A stretch of DNA of 64,000 nt from Neisseria sp. (GTDB lineage: Bacteria > Pseudomonadota > Gammaproteobacteria > Burkholderiales > Neisseriaceae), in contig NZ_JAUMZU010000005.1 in assembly GCF_030527965.1 (NCBI RefSeq), forward strand, positions 1 to 64,000. Reading direction: 5' to 3'. The position numbers and the translations under genes were made by a program. Positions 29,485 to 39,565 of the stretch are shown piece by piece. Position 1 is the stretch's first letter; each line of letters starts with the position of its first letter. Under the pieces are notes generated by a model. It did not search any database. It saw nothing but the letters and a program-made list of their open reading frames with translations, and was not told the origin of the DNA.

Positions 29485-31344
29485 ATGGATTGCTGGCAAA
29501 TACTCAATATTTCGCCCACTAATGATGAACGCGCCATTAAAAGGGCTTATGCCAAGTTGTTGAAAACAACTAGGCCGGATGATGATGCGGAAGGTTATCA
29601 ACGGCTGCGTCAAGCATTCGACGATGCATTATCTATCGCCCCTTATATAGAAGATGAGGATGAAGTTGATGATGAATCTGTCGATGAAGTAATCAGCAAT
29701 TCGCCTTTTGATAAACTGGCTGCATATAATTCAGAAGATGCCGAAGAGATAAGATGGTCTGAAAGCTCAACCCATACCCTCAACGATTTTCATGAATTTG
29801 ACGGGGTAAATACCATCAGTCGAGATGACGAATCTTTTCAAGCGCAATCTTGGTTTGAAGAAGCACACCACGCCAAGATTGATCATGAAATAAACAGCAC
29901 CGACAATGCCAATGATGTAGATGATATTGAGTCTAATAATGAAAATGATGTCGAAAGCATTATGATTCAGTTGTCGCAATGGTATGAAGAAGCAGGCAGC
30001 GCTAAACTGGTAACACTTTGGCCTGAGATTAGCCAATTATTCGCACAAGTTTCTCTTGATGACGGAGAGGCACTTTCGTTTAATTGCTGTTCTTTTTTAA
30101 AAGAACACAATATCGTTCATCCCTTATTGTGGATGCAATGGTCAAACTATTTTGAATGGAATCATAATATCTATAATGATATTTTGAGTTCGGAAGAAAT
30201 ACTTGCTCTTGAAAATTATCGAGAAGTTGGCGATTTGCTTCATTGCACTCAGATTCTACCTAACTCAGATAATCCTCTTTCTGATACACAGGAACATAAT
30301 TCCTATCCCGTTGCCCGCGCTTTCAGCCGTTTTCTGGGACATTCCCCCTCATTGATCAAACGTTTTTTTGCTTCATTCTGTGCAATACTGATGTGGCCGG
30401 AAATAACACAGGAGACAAGTGAAAAACAGCGTGCCGAGCTCAGTTTTTATCAGCCGTCCTTGAGTTGCTTGTTTGACGAATCCAACGGCTTAAAAAGGAA
30501 GTTTTATTTAATAACAATCTCAGCTTTGATTACTTCTTATTTTATTGCAAATCCATCTGACTATTTCTTTGCATTGATATTTGATTATTTCATTTTGAAT
30601 TTTGTATTCGATAAGATTTATCTTACATGTATCGGAATGATCATGTTGTTAGTACAAAGTAAACCACTCCAAAAAGTGAGTTCTGATTGGCAAAAAGTTA
30701 AATCTACCAACACAGCTAAAATAATCTATTTAATCCTTTTCCCCTTAAGTATTTTTATCGCTCCTTTGATTGGCGATGATCCTTTTCCGGTAACTGTGGC
30801 GATAACAATTTTTGTGATATTGAGTCTGAATTACTATTTAAGCCTCTATCTGGAAGCAATGGAAAGTTGGACCCTTGCAGCGCTCACATTGCTTGGCTTA
30901 GTAGAATTGATGCGGGATCATGCAAACCTGCAAATCTCGGCGGACTATATACCCTATATAGCCACAATAACCTTGCTATGGTTCAATGCTAATCTGTATC
31001 TGATATTCGACCGTAATCGCTTGTTAGAGAAATGTGATTGTTATATCCGGCAAACGCTCAATTTTAAGGCGTCTTTCCTGTTGTTATGGCCGTTTAAAGC
31101 AGTTATTTCTGTTGTTTTATGGTTGCTTTTGATACCAGCTCATACTTTTCAAATCAGCAATAAACAAGGTAACAGTATGCTTTTGGCCATTTTCTGGATA
31201 GGCATGTTTTTCTATATTCTAATAACTAGAATGTTGCCATGGAGCAGCCCACTTATCCTGTATCCTGCTCTACTATTGGCCTCTCTTTTGCGTTATCTGA
31301 TGATTGGTACTATTCTTAGGTTGTTTAATCGGGCGCCTGCGTAA
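29485..31344 (+). CDS. Membrane protein with N-terminal degenerate J-domain, putative HscC co-chaperone
   Basis: 619 aa. Residues 1-50 resemble a J-domain (CWQILNISPTNDERAIKRAYAKLL, then RQAFDDALSIAP), but the loop reads TRPDDD where DnaJ has HPD: the catalytic His is Arg. A very acidic linker (about 55-165) follows, then a soluble segment. From about residue 335 there are some eight to ten hydrophobic segments to the C-terminus, so the protein is probably anchored in the inner membrane with the J-like part in the cytosol. It is AT-rich with the HscC-like gene just upstream. The pairing is inferred from context and from the E. coli HscC/DjlC precedent. Confidence 0.78.
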   Translation: MDCWQILNISPTNDERAIKRAYAKLLKTTRPDDDAEGYQRLRQAFDDALSIAPYIEDEDEVDDESVDEVISNSPFDKLAAYNSEDAEEIRWSESSTHTLNDFHEFDGVNTISRDDESFQAQSWFEEAHHAKIDHEINSTDNANDVDDIESNNENDVESIMIQLSQWYEEAGSAKLVTLWPEISQLFAQVSLDDGEALSFNCCSFLKEHNIVHPLLWMQWSNYFEWNHNIYNDILSSEEILALENYREVGDLLHCTQILPNSDNPLSDTQEHNSYPVARAFSRFLGHSPSLIKRFFASFCAILMWPEITQETSEKQRAELSFYQPSLSCLFDESNGLKRKFYLITISALITSYFIANPSDYFFALIFDYFILNFVFDKIYLTCIGMIMLLVQSKPLQKVSSDWQKVKSTNTAKIIYLILFPLSIFIAPLIGDDPFPVTVAITIFVILSLNYYLSLYLEAMESWTLAALTLLGLVELMRDHANLQISADYIPYIATITLLWFNANLYLIFDRNRLLEKCDCYIRQTLNFKASFLLLWPFKAVISVVLWLLLIPAHTFQISNKQGNSMLLAIFWIGMFFYILITRMLPWSSPLILYPALLLASLLRYLMIGTILRLFNRAPA

Positions 31345-31530
31345 GCTAAAATAATCAATCTTCCAAAAGGTACTGCGGAGCAGAAGAGGCTCCGGCTAAT
31401 GATTGCTTATGTTTTCTCAAATGTTTTGAAAAATATTTTAGTTTAATTCATTATGGTTGTATTTTTTGCTTTGCCGGAGTCGAACTTGATGGAGCAGACT
31501 TGGGGCGGTATGAAAAAGCATACATAGTTA

Positions 31531-31579
31531 AAATAAAGATGCCTGTCTGAAAACCTTTTTCAGACAGGCATCTTTATTT
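31531..31579. terminator. Extended inverted DUS pair
   Basis: AAATAAAGATGCCTGTCTGA and its reverse complement give an unusually long perfect stem (about 20 bp) between the convergent J-like gene and the ABC permease gene. Confidence 0.8.
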
Positions 31580-31589
31580 TCGGTTTGGT

Positions 31590-32339
31590 TTAACGGTGTC
31601 CTTCGATACTGTATTTTTTCTCGAGCCAAGAGAAAAACCAGCTTAAGCATATGGTCATGATCAGATAAATCAAGGCGATGGTGTAGAGCGGCTCGGCATA
31701 AATCGAATAGCGGCCGGAAATGGTTTTCTGCACATAAGCCAGCTCCGCAACGGCGATTGTTGAGGTTAGCGAGCTGTCTTTCAGCAAAGTAATGAATTCA
31801 TTGGCCAGAGGCGCCAGCATGCGGCGGGTGGCTTGCGGCAGAATCACAAACCGCATGGCTTGGGCATAGCTTAAGCCCAGTGAGCGCGCAGCTTCCATCT
31901 GGCCTTTGTCAATCGATTGGATGCCGGCACGGAAGATTTCCGTGATATAAGCGCCGGCATTGAACGTCAGCGCCAGTGCGCCGGCAATCAATGCACCGTA
32001 ACTGCGGCGAATGTCATTGGCTTCGGCACCGCTGATAAGCAGGCCGCCATCGTATTTCACCAGAATTGGAAACCATACGTAATACCAAATGAAAATTTGT
32101 ACGAATAAAGGCGTGCCTCGGAAAAACGTGATGTATAAGGTTGAAATGCTGCGCAAAAAACCGAATAAGAGTTTGAGTGGCAGGCTGCCTTTTTCGGAGC
32201 GGACAATACGTGCTAAAGAACCGAATAGGCCGAGTATCGTTCCGCCTAGAGTGGCAACGATAGTCAGCCCGAGTGTGATTAGTGCGCCGTAAAAAAACAT
32301 CCAACGGTATTCGTAGATGATGTCGAATCTGAAATTCAT
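31590..32339 (-). CDS. Polar amino-acid ABC transporter permease (HisM/GlnP type)
   Basis: Inner-membrane subunit of a polar amino-acid importer. About 249 aa with five or more hydrophobic helices. The EAA loop is clear: MEAARSLGLSYAQAMRFVILPQA near residue 160, where the ATPase docks; FRGTPLFVQIFIWYY near 75 is typical of the HEQRo family. The start at 32339 (MNFRFDIIYEYRW) is preferred to the in-frame ATG at 32372. No ATPase or binding-protein gene is adjacent, so this is an orphan permease that must work with partners elsewhere. Substrate is not evident. Confidence 0.9.
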   Translation of the reverse strand: MNFRFDIIYEYRWMFFYGALITLGLTIVATLGGTILGLFGSLARIVRSEKGSLPLKLLFGFLRSISTLYITFFRGTPLFVQIFIWYYVWFPILVKYDGGLLISGAEANDIRRSYGALIAGALALTFNAGAYITEIFRAGIQSIDKGQMEAARSLGLSYAQAMRFVILPQATRRMLAPLANEFITLLKDSSLTSTIAVAELAYVQKTISGRYSIYAEPLYTIALIYLIMTICLSWFFSWLEKKYSIEGHR

Positions 32340-32631
32340 GGTTTTTTCTTTTAGTAAAACAAAGGCGGGCAAGCGTATGACACGGCTTAACGCTTACAAA
32401 TTAAACCTGATATTTTACAAGAAAACGGATATGAGGGGTTTTTTAATTTTACCTTTTACATAAACCGTTTGGCAGAGAGGCGGAAAAGAAGGCGCCCATG
32501 CCGGTATTTTGCTAGCCGCACGGCAGGTTTGAGGCTGCTGAATCTGCCCGCGAATTGATTGTGCGGATACCCTAACTTTGCCATACCGTTTACAATACCT
32601 GCTTTATATCGACATTCGTTTAGAAAACCAT

Positions 32632-33570
32632 ATGAAAATCCGGTTTGGTTTAAACCAAAAACCTTTCTTTTCCCAAGGGGTCGCCACCACCATCGGTAAT
32701 TTTGACGGCGTGCATCTGGGGCATCGGCATATTTTGCGGCGTTTGCGGGAAGAAGCGGAAAAACGCGGCTTGCCGACCGTGGCGGTTGTGTTTGAGCCGC
32801 AGCCGCCCGAATTTTTTGCCCGCAAGCTGGGTAAGGCGATGCCTTTCCGCCTCAGCCCGCTGCGCGACAAACTGATGCTGCTCGAAGCCACCGGCTATCT
32901 CGATGCGGTTTGGGTGTTGCGCTTTAATCAAGGTTTTGCCGATATTCCCGCGCATAGGTTTATCGACCGATTGTTGCGTGAGAATCTGAACACGCGCTAT
33001 TTGCTGGTGGGCGACGATTTCCGTTTCGGAGCAGGGCGCGAAGGTGATTTCGCCATGTTGCAAAACCAGAGCGGCATGATAACCGAGCGCACGCCTTCGG
33101 TATTGATTGAGAGCATGCGGGTGAGCAGCACGGCTGTGCGGCAGGCGCTGGCCGGCGGTTTGCTGGATTGTGCACGCAGCCTACTCGGGCACGATTATAC
33201 GCTGAGCGGTCATGTGAAACACGGCGCCAAGCTCGGCCGCACCATCGGTTGCCCGACAGCGAATATCCATTTGCCTGATCACCATTATGCGTTAAGCGGT
33301 GTGTTTGTGGTGGAGGCCGAAGGTATGTTCGGCCGTAAACGCGGTGTGGCGAGTTTCGGTACGAATCCAACGGTTTCCAACACCAATCGGCAGAAGCTCG
33401 AAGTTCATCTTTTTGATTTTAATGATGATTTGTATGGAAATCGCTTGAGCGTACATTTTCTGCACAAATTGCGCGACGAAGAAAAATTTGCCGATATGGC
33501 AAGCATGGTTGCGCAAATTCAAGCCGATATGGCGGCGGCAAAGGCTTGGCGGCTGCCGATGCCTGTCTGA
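32632..33570 (+). CDS. ribF: Bifunctional riboflavin kinase / FAD synthetase
   Basis: Converts riboflavin to FMN and FMN to FAD. 312 aa, typical. The N-terminal nucleotidyltransferase domain has TIGNFDGVHLGHRHIL at about residue 20 (HxGH-like motif) and LVGDDFRFGAGREGDF near 123. The C-terminal kinase domain has GRTIGCPTANIHLP near 200 with the PTAN motif, and FGTNPTV. The start at 32632 (MKIRFGL) is chosen over an upstream in-frame ATG. The last codons, MPV-stop, are themselves a DUS (ATGCCTGTCTGA). ileS follows after about 107 bp, as in many bacteria. Confidence 0.95.
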   Translation: MKIRFGLNQKPFFSQGVATTIGNFDGVHLGHRHILRRLREEAEKRGLPTVAVVFEPQPPEFFARKLGKAMPFRLSPLRDKLMLLEATGYLDAVWVLRFNQGFADIPAHRFIDRLLRENLNTRYLLVGDDFRFGAGREGDFAMLQNQSGMITERTPSVLIESMRVSSTAVRQALAGGLLDCARSLLGHDYTLSGHVKHGAKLGRTIGCPTANIHLPDHHYALSGVFVVEAEGMFGRKRGVASFGTNPTVSNTNRQKLEVHLFDFNDDLYGNRLSVHFLHKLRDEEKFADMASMVAQIQADMAAAKAWRLPMPV

Positions 33571-33625
33571 AAACACCCTTATAAAACCAAGGTAATTCCG
33601 TTACAATATTGATTTTTTAACAGAA

Positions 33626-33655
33626 GCCCGGGCGGCTGCCTGAAAGATGCCGGGC
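33626..33655 (+). promoter_or_regulatory. Leader hairpin of ileS with foreign-looking DUS core
   Basis: GCCCGG and CCGGGC flank a loop containing GGCTGCCTGAA (33634-33644), which matches 11 of 12 bases of the Simonsiella-type DUS dialect AGGCTGCCTGAA. It lies 20-50 bp upstream of the ileS start. Confidence 0.45.
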
Positions 33656-33677
33656 GCAAAGCATTCAGAGAACTCAA

Positions 33678-36464
33678 ATGACCGACTACAGCAAAACCGT
33701 AAATCTGCTTGAAAGCCCGTTTCCGATGCGTGGCAATCTGGCCAAGCGAGAACCTGCTTGGCTCAAAAGCTGGTACGAGCAGAAACGCTATCAGAAACTG
33801 CGCGAAAAAGTAAAAGGCCGCCCGAAATTTATTCTGCACGACGGCCCGCCTTATGCCAACGGCGACATTCATATCGGTCATGCGGTTAACAAAATTCTAA
33901 AAGACATCATCATCCGCAGCAAAACGCTGGCCGGTTTCGACGCGCCTTATGTGCCGGGCTGGGATTGCCACGGTTTGCCGATTGAAGTTATGGTGGAAAA
34001 GCTGCATGGCAAAAATATGCCTGATGCCAAGTTCCGCGAGTTGTGCCGCGAATATGCCGCCGAGCAGATTGCGCGCCAGAAAAAAGATTTTATCCGCTTG
34101 GGTGTATTGGGCGATTGGGATAACCCCTATCTGACTATGGATTATCAAACCGAGGCGGATACGGTGCGCACGTTGGGAGAAATCTACAAAGCGGGCTATC
34201 TTTATCGCGGCGAAAAACCGGTGCAGTTTTGTTTGGATTGCGGCTCGTCGCTGGCTGAAGCCGAAGTGGAATATAAAGACAAAATTTCGCCCGCAATCGA
34301 CGTAGCCTATCTATTTCAAAACAATGCCGCGGTTTCGGCTGCGTTCGGGTTGCCCGAACAAAGCGGCGACATGTTTGCCGTTATCTGGACAACCACGCCG
34401 TGGACCTTGCCGGCCAGCCAGGCTATTTCGGCCGGTGCCGATGTGGTGTACCAGCTTATCGATACGCCCAAGGGCAAGCTGGTGTTGGCTAAAGATTTAG
34501 CTGAAGAAGCGCTGAAGCGTTACGGTTTTTCAGACAAGCCTGTCGCGGTTTTGGCTGAAACCACCGGTAGCCGTTTGGAAAATTTGCATCTTTATCATCC
34601 GTTCCTTGCCCGAGACATCATGATACTCAATGGGGAACACGTTACTACCGATGCCGGTACCGGCTTGGTGCATACCGCGCCTGCACACGGCCTGGAAGAC
34701 TATTTCGTTTGCCTGAAATACGGCATTCAACTTGAAAATGCGGTAAACAGCCAAGGCCGCTTTATCAGCGAAGTGCCGCGCTTGGCCGGCATGACCGTAT
34801 GGGAAGCCAATCCGGTTATTATCGATTGGTTGAAGGAAGAAAACCGCCTGTTGGCAGACAGCAAAATCGAGCACAGCTATGCTCACTGCTGGCGCCATAA
34901 AACACCTTTGATTTACCGTGCCACCGGTCAGTGGTTTATCGGTATGGACAAACCTGGCACCGACGGTAAAACTTTGCGCAACAATGCCATGAAAGCGGTA
35001 GACGATACCGAATTTTTCCCTTCGTGGGGGCGGGCCCGTTTGGAAGCCATGATTGAAGGGCGCCCGGATTGGGTGGTGTCGCGCCAACGTTATTGGGGCA
35101 CGCCGATGACGTTTTTCGTGCATAAAGAAACCGGCGAATTGCATCCGCGTTCGGCCGAATTGCTGGAAGAAGTGGCCAAACGTATCGAGCAACAAGGTAT
35201 TGAAGCTTGGTTTTCTTTGCAGGCCGAAGAATTATTGGGTGATGAAGCCGAGCAGTATGAAAAATTGAAAGACACGATGGATGTGTGGTTTGATTCCGGC
35301 AGCACTCATTTTTCCGTGTTGAAACAGCGTGGGGGCTTGGCTTGGCCGGCCGACCTGTATCTCGAGGGAAGCGACCAACACCGCGGCTGGTTCCAATCGT
35401 CTATGCTGACCGGCTGCGCCGCAGTTGGCCGCGCACCGTATAAGCAATTGCTGACGCACGGTTTTGTGGTCGACCAAAACGGCCGTAAGATGTCGAAGTC
35501 TTTAGGCAATGTTGTGGCGCCGCAGGAAGTGTATAACGAGTTTGGCGCTGATATTCTGCGCTTGTGGACGGCTTCTACCGACTATAGCGGCGAATTGGCG
35601 ATTTCTAAAGAAATTCTCAAACGCGTTACCGAAAGCTATCGCCGCATCCGCAATACTTTGAGCTTTCTGTTTGCCAATCTGAGCGATTTCAGCCCGATTG
35701 AGCATGCCGTGCCGCAAGATCAAATGGTGGAAATCGACCGTTATGCGATGATTTTGGCGCGCCGTTTGCAAGAGCGCTTGGCTGGCGATTATTACCCGCG
35801 TTATGCCTTCCATTTTGCCGTGAAAGATATTGTGGCATTTTGCTCGGAAGATTTGGGGGCGTTTTATCTGGATATTCTGAAAGACCGCCTTTATACCACT
35901 CCGGCAGACAGCCATGCGCGCCGTAGTGCACAAACTGCGCTTTACCACATTACCCGAAGTTTGGTGCTGCTGATTTCGCCGATTCTTTGTTTTACGGCGG
36001 AAGAAGCGTGGGACATCATCGGCGGCGGCGAAGAAGACAGCGTGTTATTCCATTCTTGGCATGATTTTCCTGTGATGAATGAAAAAGGCGAGGCTGAGCT
36101 GGTTAAGAAATGGGAGGCGGTGCGCAACGTACGTGAAGCCGTTACTGCCGCCATCGAACCTTTACGCAGTGATAAAACCATAGGCTCTTCTTTGCAGGCC
36201 GAAGTGACGGTTACCGCTCCGGAAGATTTGGCCGCTTATTTAAAGGCGTTGGGCGACGAGTTGCGTTTCGTATTGTTGGTGTCTAAAGCAGAAGTTGTGG
36301 AAGGAAACGAATTGGCCGTTTCGGCGCGAGTAAGCGGTGGTGAGAAATGCGAGCGCTGCTGGCATTACACTGCGGATATCGGCACCGTGGCAGCCCATCC
36401 TACGCTTTGTAAGCGTTGTGCTGAAAACGTGGAAGGCAAAGAAGAAACTCGCGATTACGCCTGA
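33678..36464 (+). CDS. ileS: Isoleucyl-tRNA synthetase
   Basis: Charges tRNA-Ile; class I synthetase of 928 aa. It has the HIGH box ([11 protein letters not shown], near residue 64), editing domain with [12 protein letters not shown] near 237, the KMSKS box ([10 protein letters not shown], near 603), an anticodon-binding helical domain, and a C-terminal zinc finger (CERCWHY near 892 and CKRC near 915). The start [19 protein letters not shown] matches the family. Downstream one would expect lspA and ispH in the same direction; here they lie beyond gap and in inverse orientation. Confidence 0.98.
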   Translation: MTDYSKTVNLLESPFPMRGNLAKREPAWLKSWYEQKRYQKLREKVKGRPKFILHDGPPYANGDIHIGHAVNKILKDIIIRSKTLAGFDAPYVPGWDCHGLPIEVMVEKLHGKNMPDAKFRELCREYAAEQIARQKKDFIRLGVLGDWDNPYLTMDYQTEADTVRTLGEIYKAGYLYRGEKPVQFCLDCGSSLAEAEVEYKDKISPAIDVAYLFQNNAAVSAAFGLPEQSGDMFAVIWTTTPWTLPASQAISAGADVVYQLIDTPKGKLVLAKDLAEEALKRYGFSDKPVAVLAETTGSRLENLHLYHPFLARDIMILNGEHVTTDAGTGLVHTAPAHGLEDYFVCLKYGIQLENAVNSQGRFISEVPRLAGMTVWEANPVIIDWLKEENRLLADSKIEHSYAHCWRHKTPLIYRATGQWFIGMDKPGTDGKTLRNNAMKAVDDTEFFPSWGRARLEAMIEGRPDWVVSRQRYWGTPMTFFVHKETGELHPRSAELLEEVAKRIEQQGIEAWFSLQAEELLGDEAEQYEKLKDTMDVWFDSGSTHFSVLKQRGGLAWPADLYLEGSDQHRGWFQSSMLTGCAAVGRAPYKQLLTHGFVVDQNGRKMSKSLGNVVAPQEVYNEFGADILRLWTASTDYSGELAISKEILKRVTESYRRIRNTLSFLFANLSDFSPIEHAVPQDQMVEIDRYAMILARRLQERLAGDYYPRYAFHFAVKDIVAFCSEDLGAFYLDILKDRLYTTPADSHARRSAQTALYHITRSLVLLISPILCFTAEEAWDIIGGGEEDSVLFHSWHDFPVMNEKGEAELVKKWEAVRNVREAVTAAIEPLRSDKTIGSSLQAEVTVTAPEDLAAYLKALGDELRFVLLVSKAEVVEGNELAVSARVSGGEKCERCWHYTADIGTVAAHPTLCKRCAENVEGKEETRDYA

Positions 36465-36480
36465 TACTGACTGGTATGGA

Positions 36481-36519
36481 AAAAGCCTGTCTGAAAATTC
36501 GTTTTCAGACAGGCTTTTT
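36481..36519. terminator. Inverted DUS pair after ileS
   Basis: AAAAGCCTGTCTGAAAA and its reverse complement are followed by TTTTTT: a strong intrinsic terminator 16 bp past the ileS stop. Confidence 0.85.
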
Positions 36520-36676
36520 TGATTCTCTTTGTGTAGTGTGGTGTTGTAAATAATATGTCTGGATTTAATGTATGTGTGTCGTATTTATTGATAATAATTT
36601 GAATTAAATCACTAATAACAAGAAGGGGTTTGGAGTTACTCAAATTTTAAGACTACATTAAACTACATATTTTTAT

Positions 36677-36682
36677 TATAAT
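36677..36682 (+). promoter_or_regulatory. Probable -10 element of the gap promoter
   Basis: A perfect TATAAT lies 73 bp before the gap start, in an AT-rich stretch. No good -35 is seen 16-18 bp upstream, so the promoter may need an activator. Confidence 0.45.
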
Positions 36683-36754
36683 GCGCGCAGCCGCGAAAGG
36701 CGGTCAATTTTTTGTCAATCAGAAAATCAACAAAATCAAAAAAGGAAATACACA

Positions 36755-37780
36755 ATGGGCATTAAAGTTGCCATTAATGGTTATGGCCGCATAGGACGCC
36801 AAGTATTACGCGCAATTTATGATTATCAATTGGAAGATCAGCTGGAAGTGGTGGCGATTAACGCCAGCGGCTCGCTGGAAACCAACACGCATTTGACGAT
36901 TTTCGATACCGTTCATGGTCGGTTTAATGCTGATGTGGTGCATGATGCCCAGCATCTGATTATCAACGGCAAGCCGATTGCCTTTTTTTCTACGCGCAAC
37001 CCGCTTGAATTGCCGTGGAAAGATTTGGAAGTTGATTTGGTGTTGGAATGTACCGGTGCGTTTACCAGTAAATCCAAAGCACAAGTGCATCTGGAAGCGG
37101 GCGCTAAGAAAGTATTGATTTCCGCTCCGGGCGAAGCGGATGTGGATGCAACCGTGGTGTATGGCGTGAATCATGATGTGCTGACGCCCGAAATGATGGT
37201 GGTTTCCAATGCCTCTTGTACCACCAACTGCTTGGCTCCGGTTGCCAAGGCACTGAACGATGGTCTGGGTATTGAGAAAGGCTTGGTAACCACCATTCAC
37301 GCGCTGACCAATGACCAAACGGTAACCGACGTGCGGCATAAAGACTTGCGCCGTGCCCGCAGCGGTGTGGAAAACATGATTCCTACCAAAACCGGCGCGG
37401 CCAAGGCGGTAGGTTTGGTGTTGCCCTCTTTGAAAGGTAAGTTGGACGGTTGGGCTATTCGTGTGCCGACGGTCAACGTATCTTTGGTTGACCTAAGCTT
37501 TACCGCTGCGCGCGATACGACCGTGGAAGAGGTAAACCAAATTGTGAAAGCGGCTTCGGAAGGGGAGATGAAAGGCGTGCTGGGTTATAACACGCTGCCT
37601 CTGGTTTCGATGGACTTCAATCACACCACGCAAGCCAGCGTATTCGATGCCACGCTGACTAAAGTAGTTGACGGTAATGCGGTTAAAGTGTTTGCATGGT
37701 ATGACAATGAATGGGGCTTTAGCTGCCAGATGTTGAATACCGCGCGCGCAATGTTCGGTTTGCCTGTGCGACCTTTCTAA
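36755..37780 (+). CDS. gap: Glyceraldehyde-3-phosphate dehydrogenase, cofactor loop lacking the usual Asp
   Basis: Glycolytic or gluconeogenic oxidoreductase of 341 aa. It shows [16 protein letters not shown] at the N-terminus (Rossmann loop), the catalytic [12 protein letters not shown] near residue 150, and [12 protein letters not shown] at the C-terminus. After the second beta strand the sequence reads AINASG, where NAD-dependent enzymes have AINDxx; loss of this Asp is typical of enzymes that accept NADP. Neisseria carries two GAPDHs, and this one probably corresponds to the NADP-preferring form (GapA-2/GapB-like); that is inference. Strong ribosome-binding site AAAGGAAA. Confidence 0.93.
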   Translation: MGIKVAINGYGRIGRQVLRAIYDYQLEDQLEVVAINASGSLETNTHLTIFDTVHGRFNADVVHDAQHLIINGKPIAFFSTRNPLELPWKDLEVDLVLECTGAFTSKSKAQVHLEAGAKKVLISAPGEADVDATVVYGVNHDVLTPEMMVVSNASCTTNCLAPVAKALNDGLGIEKGLVTTIHALTNDQTVTDVRHKDLRRARSGVENMIPTKTGAAKAVGLVLPSLKGKLDGWAIRVPTVNVSLVDLSFTAARDTTVEEVNQIVKAASEGEMKGVLGYNTLPLVSMDFNHTTQASVFDATLTKVVDGNAVKVFAWYDNEWGFSCQMLNTARAMFGLPVRPF

Positions 37781-37799
37781 GCAGTAGACTAACGCAAAC

Positions 37800-37830
37800 A
37801 ATGCCTGTCTGAATATTTCAGACAGGCATT
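37800..37830. terminator. Inverted DUS pair between gap and ispH
   Basis: AATGCCTGTCTGAA and its reverse complement with a minimal loop lie between convergent genes. Confidence 0.8.
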
Positions 37831-37852
37831 TGTTCATGGCGGGAATGCAGGT

Positions 37853-38788
37853 TTATTTTCTCAGCGCTTTTGGTAAAACGAATATGATGCTTTCTTCCAC
37901 TCCCTCGCCTTCCTGCACGGTTTGGTGCCCCCAGTCTTGAATGGTTTGGATAACTTCTTTCACCAATATTTCCGGTGCGGAGGCGCCGGCAGTAATGCCG
38001 ACTTTGTTTTTTCCATGAAACCATTCCTGTTGCAGATAGGTGGCATTGTCGACCATATAGGCATCAACACCGCGCAATTTGGCCACTTCGCGCAAACGGT
38101 TGCTGTTGGAAGAATTGGGCGAACCGACCACAATCACGATATCGCATTCTGCCGCCAGATTTTTTACCGCTTCTTGACGGTTGGTGGTGGCATAACAAAT
38201 ATCTTCTTTGTGCGGGCTGCGGATGTTGGGAAAACGCACTTTGAGTGCTTCGATGATGTCTTTCGTTTCGTCTACCGAAAGGGTGGTTTGGCTGACATGA
38301 GAGAGTTTGTCGGGATTGTCGACTTGCAGTTTGTGCACATCGTCCACCGTTTCCACCAACAGCATGGCGCCTTCCGACAGTTGGCCCATCGTGCCTTCCA
38401 CTTCGGGGTGGCCTGAATGGCCGATCATGATAATCTGATAACCTTGCTCGTCCAGCCGGGCCACTTCTTTATGCACTTTGGTAACCAAAGGGCAAGTCGC
38501 ATCAAATACTTGAAAGCCGCGTGCTGCTGCTTCGTCTTGCACGGCTTTGGATACGCCGTGTGCCGAGTAAATCAGCGTTGCACCGGCGGGAACGTCGGCC
38601 AAATCTTCAATAAAAATCGCGCCTTTTTCGCGCAAGTTATCAACCACGAATTTATTGTGCACCACTTCGTGGCGAACATAAATCGGGGCGCCGAATTCCT
38701 CAAGCGCGCGCTCGACGATGCTGATGGCGCGGTCAACTCCGGCGCAAAAGCCGCGCGGGTTGGCCAACATGATGGTTTTGTTTGTCAT
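37853..38788 (-). CDS. ispH: 4-hydroxy-3-methylbut-2-enyl diphosphate reductase
   Basis: Last enzyme of the non-mevalonate isoprenoid pathway; a [4Fe-4S] protein that makes IPP and DMAPP. The three cluster cysteines are in [12 protein letters not shown] (near residue 13), [13 protein letters not shown] (near 96) and [24 protein letters not shown] near 223 is substrate-binding. About 311 aa. [13 protein letters not shown] at 38788 fits the family better than the ATG nine bases upstream. It is downstream of lspA on the same strand with a 20-bp gap, so the two form an operon. Confidence 0.95.
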   Translation of the reverse strand: MTNKTIMLANPRGFCAGVDRAISIVERALEEFGAPIYVRHEVVHNKFVVDNLREKGAIFIEDLADVPAGATLIYSAHGVSKAVQDEAAARGFQVFDATCPLVTKVHKEVARLDEQGYQIIMIGHSGHPEVEGTMGQLSEGAMLLVETVDDVHKLQVDNPDKLSHVSQTTLSVDETKDIIEALKVRFPNIRSPHKEDICYATTNRQEAVKNLAAECDIVIVVGSPNSSNSNRLREVAKLRGVDAYMVDNATYLQQEWFHGKNKVGITAGASAPEILVKEVIQTIQDWGHQTVQEGEGVEESIIFVLPKALRK

Positions 38789-38808
38789 GATGTGCATGTT
38801 TCTGAAAA

Positions 38809-39324
38809 TCAGGAAGAATGTTCCGCTTTTTGGGCGGCGGATTCTTTTTTATTGTTTCTAAGGCCGTCTAATACCAACAATGCCGCGCCGACCACGATAA
38901 AGCTGTCGGCCACGTTGAAGGCGGGATAAAACCAATCTTTCCAATAAAATAACAAATAGTCAATGACATGGCCGTGTTGTAGTCGGTCGGCAACATTACC
39001 GATGGCGCCGCCGATAACCATAGCCGCGCCGGTTTTACCCCAAGTACCGAATTGGTTGCGGATGATTTCGCGGATCAGCCAGCCGCAAATAACGGCAGCC
39101 AGACCGATAAAGAAAAATTTCTGCCAGCCTCCGGCATCTGCTAAAAAGCTGAATGCCGCGCCTGTATTATAAACGCGTGTCAGATCGAAAAAACCGGGGA
39201 TGATATTGACCCGTTCGTATTCTTGAAAAAATTTCAAAATAGCCGTTTTACTGAGTTGATCCAGTATGATGGCTGTAACGGCAAGCAGCCAATAGTGTGT
39301 GTTCGAGAGTTTTGGTTTATTCAT
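38809..39324 (-). CDS. lspA: Lipoprotein signal peptidase (signal peptidase II)
   Basis: Inner-membrane aspartyl protease that removes the signal peptide of diacylglyceryl-modified prolipoproteins. 171 aa with four hydrophobic helices. The catalytic Asp pair is in [20 protein letters not shown] near residue 110 and FNVADSFI near 140, and NTGAAFSFL near 53 is conserved. It is cotranscribed with ispH downstream. In most proteobacteria this pair follows ribF-ileS in the same direction; here it is on the other strand with gap between. Confidence 0.95.
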   Translation of the reverse strand: MNKPKLSNTHYWLLAVTAIILDQLSKTAILKFFQEYERVNIIPGFFDLTRVYNTGAAFSFLADAGGWQKFFFIGLAAVICGWLIREIIRNQFGTWGKTGAAMVIGGAIGNVADRLQHGHVIDYLLFYWKDWFYPAFNVADSFIVVGAALLVLDGLRNNKKESAAQKAEHSS

Positions 39325-39451
39325 GGTGTAAACCGTGTAATCGGGAGCGTTATTTTAACTGATTCGGCTTGCTGTCGGTGGGAATTTCTAGAATGGGCGG
39401 CCGAAGTGTGAAATCCGAATGCTTATCTGAAAATAGTTACTGAAAATCGGT

Positions 39452-39565
39452 AAAAAAAACGCCATCTAAGTCAAGGGAATTGAAATAGATGGCCAAACAC
39501 ATTACGGGGAAAACGTCTTACTCACTTACTTGCGGTAGCAAGTAATGTCTATCAGACAGGGCGCA
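39452..39565 (-). ncRNA. Candidate small RNA B (second of a tandem sibling pair)
   Basis: About 113 nt on the minus strand. A -10-like TATTAT precedes the inferred 5' end, which begins near GCGCCCTGTCT. Stem-loop 1 (39526-39545) pairs TTACTTGC with GCAAGTAA. A 47-bp block at 39485-39531 is identical to 39757-39803 of the sibling and includes the C-rich GTTTTCCCCGT. A terminator hairpin (39461-39493) pairs GCCATCTA with TAGATGGC and is followed by T(8) at 39459-39452. The terminator loop contains TTCCCTTG. C- and U-rich segments of this type can pair with Shine-Dalgarno sequences. The architecture recalls the sibling sRNAs of pathogenic Neisseria, but identity is not shown. Confidence 0.75.
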
